Assembly (NCBI GenBank): GCA_003242605.1
Contig: QGUZ01000069.1
Location: 1 to 19,595 of the forward strand
Source of the DNA: Actinomycetota bacterium
Lineage (GTDB): Bacteria > Actinomycetota > Actinomycetes > Streptosporangiales > Streptosporangiaceae
Direction of reading: 5' to 3'
DNA length: 19,595 nt
Position numbers and translations under genes: made by a program. The notes under the pieces were generated by a model. That model did no database searches. It saw only the letters and a program-made list of their open reading frames with translations, and was not told the origin of the DNA. Positions 14,355 through 19,595 of the stretch are shown here, piece by piece. The first letter of the stretch is position 1; each line of letters starts with the position of its first letter.

Positions 14355-14996
14355 TCAGGAGACGATACCGGACTCCCACGCCCAGGCGGCGATCTCGACC
14401 CGGTTCCGCGCGCCGAGCTTCGCCTGGATGCTGGCGAGGTGGGTCTTGACCGTGGAGAGCGACACGAACAGCTCGGCCGCCACCTCCTGGTTGGTACGGC
14501 CGCGCGCGACGAGCCGTACCACGTCGAGCTCGCGTTCGGTGAGCGGCTCGCGCGGCCGCCGCGCCTGCGGCGTGGGCCGGGCGAGGTGCTTGAGCAGCCG
14601 CACGGTCACCGAGGGGGAGACGAGCGAGTCGCCGACGGCCGCCGCCCGCACCGCCTCGATCAGCAGCGTCGGCCCGCTGTCCTTGAGCAGGAAGCCGCAG
14701 GCCCCCGCGCGCAGCGCGCCGTAGACGTACTCGTCAAGGTCGAAGGTGGTGACGATCACCACCCGCATCGGGTCGGGCACTCCCGGCCCGGCGAGCAGCC
14801 GGGTGGCCTCCAGGCCGTCGAGCCGGGGCATGCGGATGTCGAGCAGGCACACGTCCGGACGCAGCCGCCGGGCCTGTTCCACCGCCGCCACGCCGTCGGC
14901 GACGGCGGCGACGACCTCGATGTCGGGCTGGGCGTCCAGAATCATCTGGAAACCGGTCCGGACGAGTTCCTGATCGTCCGCGATGAGCACCCTCAC
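14355..14996 (-). CDS. NarL/FixJ-type response regulator, no kinase adjacent
   Basis: A 213-residue two-component transcription regulator. The receiver domain has the acidic pair Asp7-Asp8 (IADDQELVRTGFQ), phospho-acceptor Asp53 in LLDIRMPRLDG, Thr83 in IVTTFD, and Lys105 in FLLKDS. A LuxR-type DNA-binding domain spans about 149-211: LTERELDVVRLVARGRTNQ and VSLSTVKTHLASIQAKL. I start at GTG 14996 because VRVLIADDQELVRTGF is the common N-terminus; TTG 15020 would add eight residues and has no Shine-Dalgarno, though neither start has a strong one. In this family a histidine kinase normally lies next to it; here the neighbours are a DUF4328-like gene and a GntR repressor, so its kinase must lie elsewhere or be missing. 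Targets are unknown. Confidence 0.92.
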   Translation of the reverse strand: MRVLIADDQELVRTGFQMILDAQPDIEVVAAVADGVAAVEQARRLRPDVCLLDIRMPRLDGLEATRLLAGPGVPDPMRVVIVTTFDLDEYVYGALRAGACGFLLKDSGPTLLIEAVRAAAVGDSLVSPSVTVRLLKHLARPTPQARRPREPLTERELDVVRLVARGRTNQEVAAELFVSLSTVKTHLASIQAKLGARNRVEIAAWAWESGIVS

Positions 14997-15073
14997 GCCT
15001 GGAATTCTGCCATTCGTCAAGCGAGGCCGACGAAGCGGTCAAGGCGCGGTGAGCGCGGTACGGCCCGCCGGGC

Positions 15074-15847
15074 TCAGCGCCCGGGCTCCTCGTCGAGCGG
15101 GCAGGCCCCGTGCGGCGCCGAGCTCGACGGCGAGCCGCCGAACAGCTCGGGGTAGGCGTGCACGAGGTGGTCGGCGACCGCCCGGCCCGCCTCGGCCGTG
15201 TCGCCCGCCTTGATCGCCTCGAAGATCCGGCGATGGTCGCGCCGCAGGATCGCGGTGTCGCCCAGCCGGACGATCGCCTCGACCGCGTACCGCCGGACCG
15301 AGTCGCGCAGCGCCTGCATCACCGCGGTGAGCAGGCGGTTGCCGGAGGCCTGCACGATCGCCAGGTGGAAGGCGGTGTCGTCCTCCACGAACTCCTCGGG
15401 CGGCAGGCCGGGGCGCTCCATGCGCTCCAGCGCGCGCTCCATCGCCGCCAGCTCGGCGCCGTGCCGGTCGGGGTGCCGGGCCGCGTGCTCCGCCGACCAC
15501 CGCTCCACCATGAGCCGGGTGTCGATGATGTCGCGCATGCTCAGGCTGGACAGCCGCAGGTGGAGGCGGAGCAGGTCGGTGAGCGCGCTGCCGGGACGGG
15601 CGGTGAGCACCGCGCCCGCGTCCGGGCCGCGCCCGACCGTGGAGGAGACCACGCCGAGCGTCTCCAGCACGCGCATCGCCTCGCGCACCGAGGCCCGGCT
15701 CACCTGGAGCTGCTCGGCGAGCCGGCGTTCGCCGGGCAGCCGGTCGCCGGGCGCGAGCCCGTCCGCCTCGATGCGCTCCTCGATCTGGGCGAGCACCTCT
15801 TCGAAGGTGCGGGTGCGCCGGACCGGCCGCCACCCGGCGTCGCTCAC
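15074..15847 (-). CDS. GntR-family repressor (FadR/LldR subgroup), predicted regulator of lutABC
   Basis: A 257-residue DNA-binding regulator. The winged helix-turn-helix covers about 14-80, with LAPGDRLPGERRLAEQLQVS followed by RASVREAMRVLETLGVV. The C-terminal FCD ligand domain carries the metal-site residues Asp157, His161, His205 and His227 (DTAFHLAI, RRDHRRIFEAI, VADHLVH). GTG 15847 is chosen because AAGGAG lies 7 bases upstream (15855-15860) and SDAGWRPVRR follows; a longer frame starting at 15919 would begin inside the operators and is not credible. The gene is divergent from lutABC, with two TGGTCTGACCA-type operators in the 87-base gap. I infer it represses lutABC, and probably itself, until lactate or a related acid binds the FCD domain. 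The effector is not proved by sequence. Confidence 0.93.
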   Translation of the reverse strand: MSDAGWRPVRRTRTFEEVLAQIEERIEADGLAPGDRLPGERRLAEQLQVSRASVREAMRVLETLGVVSSTVGRGPDAGAVLTARPGSALTDLLRLHLRLSSLSMRDIIDTRLMVERWSAEHAARHPDRHGAELAAMERALERMERPGLPPEEFVEDDTAFHLAIVQASGNRLLTAVMQALRDSVRRYAVEAIVRLGDTAILRRDHRRIFEAIKAGDTAEAGRAVADHLVHAYPELFGGSPSSSAPHGACPLDEEPGR

Positions 15848-15854
15848 GTGGACT

Positions 15855-15860
15855 CTCCTT
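15855..15860 (-). promoter_or_regulatory. Ribosome binding site of the GntR repressor gene
   Basis: AAGGAG on the minus strand ends 7 bases before GTG 15847. It fixes that start against the longer open frame that continues to 15919. Confidence 0.75.
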
Positions 15861-15874
15861 TGCCGGTGAACACC

Positions 15875-15904
15875 TTGACCTGTGGGGTATGGTCTGACCA
15901 TATT
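15875..15904 (+). promoter_or_regulatory. Predicted promoter of lutABC
   Basis: TTGACC at 15875-15880 matches a -35 element well, and CATATT at 15899-15904 is a moderate -10 at 18-base spacing. The -10 falls at the junction of the two operators, so repressor binding would block it. The lutA start is about 30 bases downstream. The -10 assignment is less certain than the -35; TATTGT at 15901-15906 is an alternative at 20-base spacing. Confidence 0.5.
15888..15902. promoter_or_regulatory. GntR operator 1
   Basis: TATGGTCTGACCATA is a perfect 7-bp inverted repeat around a central T. Its core TGGTCTGACCA fits the TGGT-N3-ACCA site of FadR-subgroup GntR repressors (PdhR, LldR, FadR). It lies between the divergent repressor and lutA genes and spans the -35/-10 spacer and -10 of the lut promoter. 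Confidence 0.82.
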
Positions 15905-15920
15905 GTGGTCTGACCACAAT
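15902..15920. promoter_or_regulatory. GntR operator 2
   Basis: ATTGTGGTCTGACCACAAT is a perfect 9-bp inverted repeat around a central T, sharing the core TGGTCTGACCA with operator 1. The two centres are 16 bp apart, about one and a half helical turns, so two dimers would sit on roughly opposite faces. It covers the predicted transcription start region of lutA. Confidence 0.85.
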
Positions 15921-15934
15921 CAGGAAGGCTACCC

Positions 15935-16720
15935 GTGCGCGTCGCCCTCTTCATCACCTGCGTGAACGACACGCTCTTCCCGCAGACCGGGAAGGCGGTC
16001 GTCACCCTGCTGCGCCGGCTCGGCTGCGAGGTCGAGTTCCCCCGCGCGCAGACCTGCTGCGGCCAGATGCACCTCAACACCGGCTACCCCAGGGAGAGCC
16101 TGCGGCTGGCGCGGCACTTCGTCGACGTGTTCGCCGGGTACGACGCGGTCGTGACGCCGTCGGGCTCGTGCACGGCGATGGTGCGGGAGCAGTACCCCAG
16201 GCTCGCCCACAACCCCCACTTCGCGGCGGCCCGCAGCGGCGCGCGGCGGCTCGTGCCCACCCGGGCGGGCCGGGAGTTCGCCGCCGCGGTGGACGAGGTG
16301 GCGTCCCGGGTGTACGACCTCACCGAGTTCCTCATCGACGTGCTCGAGGTCGAGGACGTCGGGGCGTACTTCCCGCACCGGGTGACCTACCACCCCACCT
16401 GCCACTCGCTGCGCGGGCTGCGGCTGGGCGACCGGCCGCTGCGGCTGCTGCGCGCGGTGCGCGGGCTCGAGCTGGTCGAGCTGCCCGGCGCGGAGGAGTG
16501 CTGCGGTTTCGGCGGCACCTTCGCGGTGAAGAACCCGGCGGTGTCCGCGGCGATGGGCACCGACAAGGTGCGCAACGTGCTCGACACCGGCGCCGAGGTG
16601 CTGTGCGCCGCCGACAACTCCTGCCTGATGCACATCGGCGGCACGCTCCGGCGGCAGCGCAGCGGCGTGCGGGTGATGCACATCGCCGAGATCCTCGCGC
16701 AGACCGAGGGGAGGGCCTGA
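15935..16720 (+). CDS. lutA: Lactate utilisation protein LutA (LldE), CCG-domain iron-sulfur subunit
   Basis: One of three subunits of the LutABC L-lactate oxidation complex, with two heterodisulfide-reductase-type CCG repeats; 261 residues, near the family norm. Repeat 1 has TCCGQMHLNTGY (Cys41-Cys42) and GSCTAM (Cys79). Repeat 2 has HPTCHSLRGL (Cys156), EECCGFGGTFAVKNP (Cys189-Cys190) and DNSCLMHI (Cys230). FITCVND at residues 7-13 is the usual N-terminus. The start is GTG 15935 with AGGAAGG 6 bases upstream. It is the first gene of the operon, and its TGA overlaps the lutB ATG. The complex feeds electrons from lactate oxidation into the respiratory chain. Confidence 0.95.
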   Translation: MRVALFITCVNDTLFPQTGKAVVTLLRRLGCEVEFPRAQTCCGQMHLNTGYPRESLRLARHFVDVFAGYDAVVTPSGSCTAMVREQYPRLAHNPHFAAARSGARRLVPTRAGREFAAAVDEVASRVYDLTEFLIDVLEVEDVGAYFPHRVTYHPTCHSLRGLRLGDRPLRLLRAVRGLELVELPGAEECCGFGGTFAVKNPAVSAAMGTDKVRNVLDTGAEVLCAADNSCLMHIGGTLRRQRSGVRVMHIAEILAQTEGRA

Positions 16721-18165
16721 TGGGCGGATCCGGGACAAGCCCGGCGCGCGGCCGCGTCGTCGACCTCGGCATGCCGGAGTTCCCGCGCGGCGCGGCCCGG
16801 GCGGTCGCCGACTCCCAGCTCCGCTTCAACCTGCGCAAGGCGACGCACACGATCCGGGGCAAGCGCGCGAACGTGGTCGCCGAGCTGCCCGACTGGCTCG
16901 AGCTGCGCGCCGCGGGCAAGGCGATCAAGGACCACACGCTGCGCAACCTCGACCGCTACCTGATCCGGCTGGAGCGGGCGGTCACCGAGGCCGGCGGGCA
17001 CGTGCACTGGGCCGCGGACGCGGCCGAGGCGAACCGCATCGTCACCGACCTGGTGAAGGCGACCGGCGAGACCTCGGTGGTGAAGGTCAAGTCGATGGCC
17101 ACCCAGGAGATCGGGCTCAACGAGGCGCTCGCCGAGGCCGGCATCACCGCGTACGAGACCGACCTCGCCGAGCTCATCGTCCAGCTCGGCGACGACCGGC
17201 CGTCGCACATCCTCGTCCCGGCGATCCACCGCAACCGCGCCGAGATCCGCGAGATCTTCCTCGACCACATGGGCGAGTGGGGGCGGCCCGCGCCCGAGGG
17301 GCTCACCGACGAGCCGCGCGCCCTCGCCGAGGCGGCCCGGCTGCACCTGCGCGAACGCTTCCTCAGCACCAAGGTGGCGATCTCCGGGGCGAACTTCATG
17401 GTCGCCGAGACCGGCACGCTGGTGGTGCTGGAGTCCGAGGGCAACGGGCGCATGTGCCTCACCCTGCCGGAGACCCTGATCAGCGTGGTCGGCATCGAGA
17501 AGGTCGTGCCGACCTGGCGCGACCTGGAGGTGTTCCTCCAGCTGCTGCCGCGCTCCTCGACCGGCGAGCGGATGAACCCGTACACCTCCACCTGGACCGG
17601 GGTCACCCCGGGCGACGGGCCGCGGGAGTTCCACCTCGTGCTGCTCGACAACGGCCGCACCGACGTGCTCGCCGACGAGGTGGGCCGCCAGGCGCTGCGC
17701 TGCATCCGGTGCTCGGCCTGCCTCAACGTGTGCCCGGTGTACGAGCGGGCGGGCGGCCACGCCTACGGCTCGGTCTACCCGGGCCCGATCGGCGCGATCC
17801 TCACCCCGCAGCTGCGCGGCATGGCCTCGCCGCTCGACGCCTCGCTGCCGTACGCCTCCTCGCTCTGCGGCGCCTGCTACGACGTGTGCCCGGTGGCGAT
17901 CGACATCCCCACGGTCCTCGTGCACCTGCGGGCGCGGGCCCCGCACCCCCCGGCCGAGCGGACGCTGCTGCGGGCCGCGTCCTGGGTGCTGGCCCGCGCG
18001 AGCCGGCTCGCCGGGGTGCAGCGGCTCGCCTCCCGGCTGCGCCGCCTGATCCCGCGGCGCGCCCCCGGTCCGCTCGCCGCCTGGACCGACACCCGCGACG
18101 TCCCGCCGGTGCCGAAGGAGCCGTTCCGCGACTGGTGGGACCGGACCGAAGGAGGTGCCGAGTGA
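16720..18165 (+). CDS. lutB: Lactate utilisation iron-sulfur protein LutB (LldF)
   Basis: A 481-residue electron-transfer subunit of the LutABC complex. The N-terminal LUD-type domain has NLRKATHTIRGKR, SVVKVKSMATQEIGLNEAL, YETDLAELIVQLGDDRPSHI and VAISGANFMVAETGTLVVLE. Two 4Fe-4S sets follow: CIRCSACLNVCP (Cys328, 331, 334, 338) and CGACYDVCP (Cys383, 386, 390). GGHAYGSVYPGPIGAILTP between them is a LutB signature. The C-terminus is a Pro/Arg-rich region ending VPKEPFRDWWDRTEG. The start ATG 16720 overlaps the lutA stop (TGATG), and its stop overlaps the lutC GTG (GTGA). All cluster ligands are present, so the protein looks intact. Confidence 0.96.
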   Translation: MGGSGTSPARGRVVDLGMPEFPRGAARAVADSQLRFNLRKATHTIRGKRANVVAELPDWLELRAAGKAIKDHTLRNLDRYLIRLERAVTEAGGHVHWAADAAEANRIVTDLVKATGETSVVKVKSMATQEIGLNEALAEAGITAYETDLAELIVQLGDDRPSHILVPAIHRNRAEIREIFLDHMGEWGRPAPEGLTDEPRALAEAARLHLRERFLSTKVAISGANFMVAETGTLVVLESEGNGRMCLTLPETLISVVGIEKVVPTWRDLEVFLQLLPRSSTGERMNPYTSTWTGVTPGDGPREFHLVLLDNGRTDVLADEVGRQALRCIRCSACLNVCPVYERAGGHAYGSVYPGPIGAILTPQLRGMASPLDASLPYASSLCGACYDVCPVAIDIPTVLVHLRARAPHPPAERTLLRAASWVLARASRLAGVQRLASRLRRLIPRRAPGPLAAWTDTRDVPPVPKEPFRDWWDRTEGGAE

Positions 18166-18827
18166 CCCCGCCGGCCGGGCCGTCCGCCGGGCTCCCCGCC
18201 ACCGGCTCGCGGGAGCGCATCCTCGCCCGGATCCGCGCCGCGGTGGCGGCCGCGCCCGAGCCGCCCGTCCGCCGCGCCTACCGGACCGGCGCGCGCATGC
18301 CGCGCGAGACCCTGATCGAGCTGTTCGCCGAGCGGGTCCGGGACTACCGCGCGATCGTGCACACCGTGCCCGGCGCCGAGGTGCCCGGCACGGTCGCCGC
18401 GGCGCTCGCCCGCCGCGGGGTGCGGCGGCTCGTCGTCCCCGCCCACCTGCCCGAGGCCTGGCTGGAGCGGACCGGCGGCTCCGTCGAGCGCCTCGCCGAC
18501 GACCCGCCGCTGCCCGCGGCCGAGCTCGACCGGGCCGACGGGGTGATCAGCGGGTGCGCGGTGGCGATCGCGGAGACCGGCACGATCGTGCTCGACGCCG
18601 GGCCCGGCCAGGGGCGCCGGGCGCTCACCCTCGTGCCGGACTACCACCTGTGCCTCGTCCGCGCCGAGCAGATCGTCCCCCGGGTGCCGGAGGCGATCGC
18701 CCGGCTCGACCCGCGCCGCCCGCTCACCTGGATCAGCGGCCCGTCGGCGACGAGCGACATCGAGCTCAACCGGATTGAGGGCGTGCACGGGCCGCGCACG
18801 CTCGAAGTCGTGATCATCACGGACTGA
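18162..18827 (+). CDS. lutC: Lactate utilisation protein LutC (LldG), LUD domain
   Basis: The 221-residue third subunit of the LutABC system; its exact biochemical part is unknown. The N-terminus has SRERILARIRAAVAAAPEPP, common in LutC. The LUD domain shows ADGVISGCAVAIAETGTIVL, QGRRALTLVPDYHLCLV and the family ending ISGPSATSDIELNRIEGVHG. Length and motifs are normal. GTG 18162 is preceded by GGAGG at 18151-18155 with 6-base spacing, and overlaps the lutB stop by 4 bases. A terminator hairpin begins two bases after the stop, marking the end of the operon. Confidence 0.95.
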   Translation: MTPPAGPSAGLPATGSRERILARIRAAVAAAPEPPVRRAYRTGARMPRETLIELFAERVRDYRAIVHTVPGAEVPGTVAAALARRGVRRLVVPAHLPEAWLERTGGSVERLADDPPLPAAELDRADGVISGCAVAIAETGTIVLDAGPGQGRRALTLVPDYHLCLVRAEQIVPRVPEAIARLDPRRPLTWISGPSATSDIELNRIEGVHGPRTLEVVIITD

Positions 18828-18828
18828 T

Positions 18829-18859
18829 CCGCCGGGCGGGTCGTCCCCGCGCCCGGCGG
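18829..18859 (+). terminator. Terminator hairpin after lutC
   Basis: CCGCCGGGCG at 18829-18838 pairs perfectly with CGCCCGGCGG at 18850-18859 across an 11-base loop, giving a 10-bp GC stem that starts 2 bases past the lutC stop. No U-tract follows, as is usual in high-GC actinobacteria. The position and stem length support it strongly. Confidence 0.7.
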
Positions 18860-19322
18860 TACCGCCGCGGCGAGCCGTCCGCGCACGGCCCGCTCGCGCC
18901 GGTCCCGCGGAGCCGGGCCCGCCGACGGCCACCCGTGCCGCCACGCGAGGGCGTGCTCGTGACGGTGCCGATCGCCACGCCGCGCGCACGGCACGAGCCG
19001 GAGCGGAACGGCTTCGCCGGGCGGGGCCGTACCGGCCGGACGGCCGCGCCCGCGCGCGGTCCACGCGCGCGTGGCCGCCCGTCCCGGGATCCCGTCCACC
19101 GTCCGCCCGTCCCCGCGCCGGCCGCCGCGCCGTACTCCTGCGGGCCGTTCGCCCGGCCGGTGACCGGGGAATCCGGCCGGACGCCCGGGACCGCGCCCGG
19201 CCGACGACCCCGCACCGGGCGGTCCGCCGTACGCGCCGGCCGCACGCCGCCGACCGGCGGACCACGGCGGTCGGTGCGCCGCTGCGCGCAGGCCCCGGCC
19301 GGGCCGGAGTTCGTCGTGGACG
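18860..19322. other. Non-coding stretch with no gene recognised
   Basis: About 460 bases between the lut terminator and the end of the DUF2795-like gene. Open frames cross it on both strands, but their translations are Arg/Pro/Ala/Gly-rich shadows without motifs or good starts. One feature stands out: the perfect 14-base palindrome CCACGCGCGCGTGG at 19061-19074. I see no promoter that I would defend. Confidence 0.5.
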
Positions 19323-19595
19323 CTAGCGCTTCTGTTCGGCCGCGCTCAGCGCCAGCGCGGTGGCGACCTCGCCGACGTTGTGGAACCTCTCGTCGGGCAG
19401 CGTGCGCACCGCCTGCAGCACCGGCTCCGGCGCGGCCTTGGCGACGGCATGGGTGAGCAGGGCGCGGCGGTCGGCGGGGAACCGGGGGTGGCCCAGCCAC
19501 TTGGCGGGGTTGGCCGCCGGTTCCAGGGCCCCCGGGGGGACCCGGGGCCCGGGGGGCGGGGCGGGGGCCCGGCGGGCGAGGGTGCGGCGGTGCAG
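19323..19595 (-). CDS. DUF2795-like protein, C-terminal part
   Basis: The 3' end of a minus-strand gene that runs off the right edge; 90 residues are visible before the TAG at 19323-19325. The readable domain, HPRFPADRRALLTHAVAKAA followed by PVLQAVRTLPDERFHNVGEV, follows the DUF2795 pattern (a hydrophobic/Pro start, Asp-x-x-Ala/Leu-Leu, an alpha-helical middle, then LP-x-x-x-[YF]-x-x-x-x-EV). DUF2795 is a small helical domain widespread in actinobacteria with no proven function. The N-terminal visible part is Pro/Gly/Arg-rich and encoded by long G and C runs at the window edge, so it may be a linker between two domains or affected by sequence error. The true start lies outside the window. 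Confidence 0.7.
   Translation of the reverse strand: MHRRTLARRAPAPPPGPRVPPGALEPAANPAKWLGHPRFPADRRALLTHAVAKAAPEPVLQAVRTLPDERFHNVGEVATALALSAAEQKR

Noticed and set aside
15848..15919. A 24-residue N-terminal extension of the GntR repressor
   Set aside because: It would be translated from the operators and has no ribosome site, whereas GTG 15847 has AAGGAG at ideal spacing and gives the normal family N-terminus.
16387..17946. A 519-codon minus-strand frame opposite lutA-lutB
   Set aside because: Shadow of lutA and lutB, whose motifs and iron-sulfur ligands are complete on the plus strand.
18935..19456. A 173-codon plus-strand frame after the lut operon
   Set aside because: The translation is Arg/Pro/Ala-rich without motifs, has no convincing start, and runs antisense into the DUF2795-like gene, which has a real domain pattern.
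1..19595. CRISPR arrays, tRNA or rRNA genes, insertion sequences, prophage or toxin-antitoxin genes
   Set aside because: I looked for regularly spaced repeats, cloverleaf-like sequences, transposase or integrase motifs and small paired genes on both strands and saw none.

Overview
The window is very GC-rich, uses GTG and TTG starts often, and shows the third-position G/C bias and large antisense shadow frames of a high-GC actinobacterium. The gene content fits a Streptosporangiales or Streptomyces-like lineage: a Streptomyces-type DnaE2, an actinobacterial SOS box, an RsbW-like ATP-binding regulator and a DUF4328-like membrane protein. The taxon is an inference from gene families, not a measured assignment.

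Layout from left to right. Positions 1-2204 (+) hold the end of the cobalamin gene cobD/cbiB, then cobQ (cobyric acid synthase) and a 68-residue SHOCT-type membrane peptide. Positions 2211-3896 (-) hold an RsbW-like histidine-kinase-fold ATPase and a zinc-independent quinone oxidoreductase. Positions 4064-8098 (-) are a complete ABC importer operon (lipoprotein binding protein, two permeases, ATPase) whose genes overlap one another. Positions 8436-12279 (+) are a DNA-damage unit: an SOS box laid over a -10 element, a small Trp-rich DUF6504 protein, and dnaE2, which overlaps it as TGATG. A lipoprotein of unknown function (12384-13406, +) converges on a DUF4328-like membrane protein (13419-14210, -), followed by a NarL-type response regulator with no kinase beside it (14355-14996, -). 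Positions 15074-18827 are a lactate-utilisation module: a FadR/LldR-type GntR repressor reading left and lutABC reading right, with two adjacent TGGTCTGACCA operators between them. The last 770 bases hold a terminator hairpin, a non-coding stretch and the 3' end of a DUF2795-like gene (-).

How the genes work together. LutABC should oxidise L-lactate to pyruvate through an iron-sulfur complex, and the neighbouring GntR protein should release the operon when lactate (or a related acid) is present. DUF6504-DnaE2 should be induced when LexA is cleaved, giving mutagenic translesion synthesis. The usual partners imuA and imuB are not in the window. The ABC operon is a self-contained uptake system for a small solute; its closest-looking relatives are the 2-aminoethylphosphonate / polyamine / iron type importers, and the substrate cannot be read from the sequence.

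I found no CRISPR array, tRNA, rRNA, insertion sequence or prophage gene. Most of the window looks like ordinary core and metabolic actinobacterial sequence. The points most worth following up are the SOS-controlled DUF6504-dnaE2 pair without imuAB and the double operator of the lut module.
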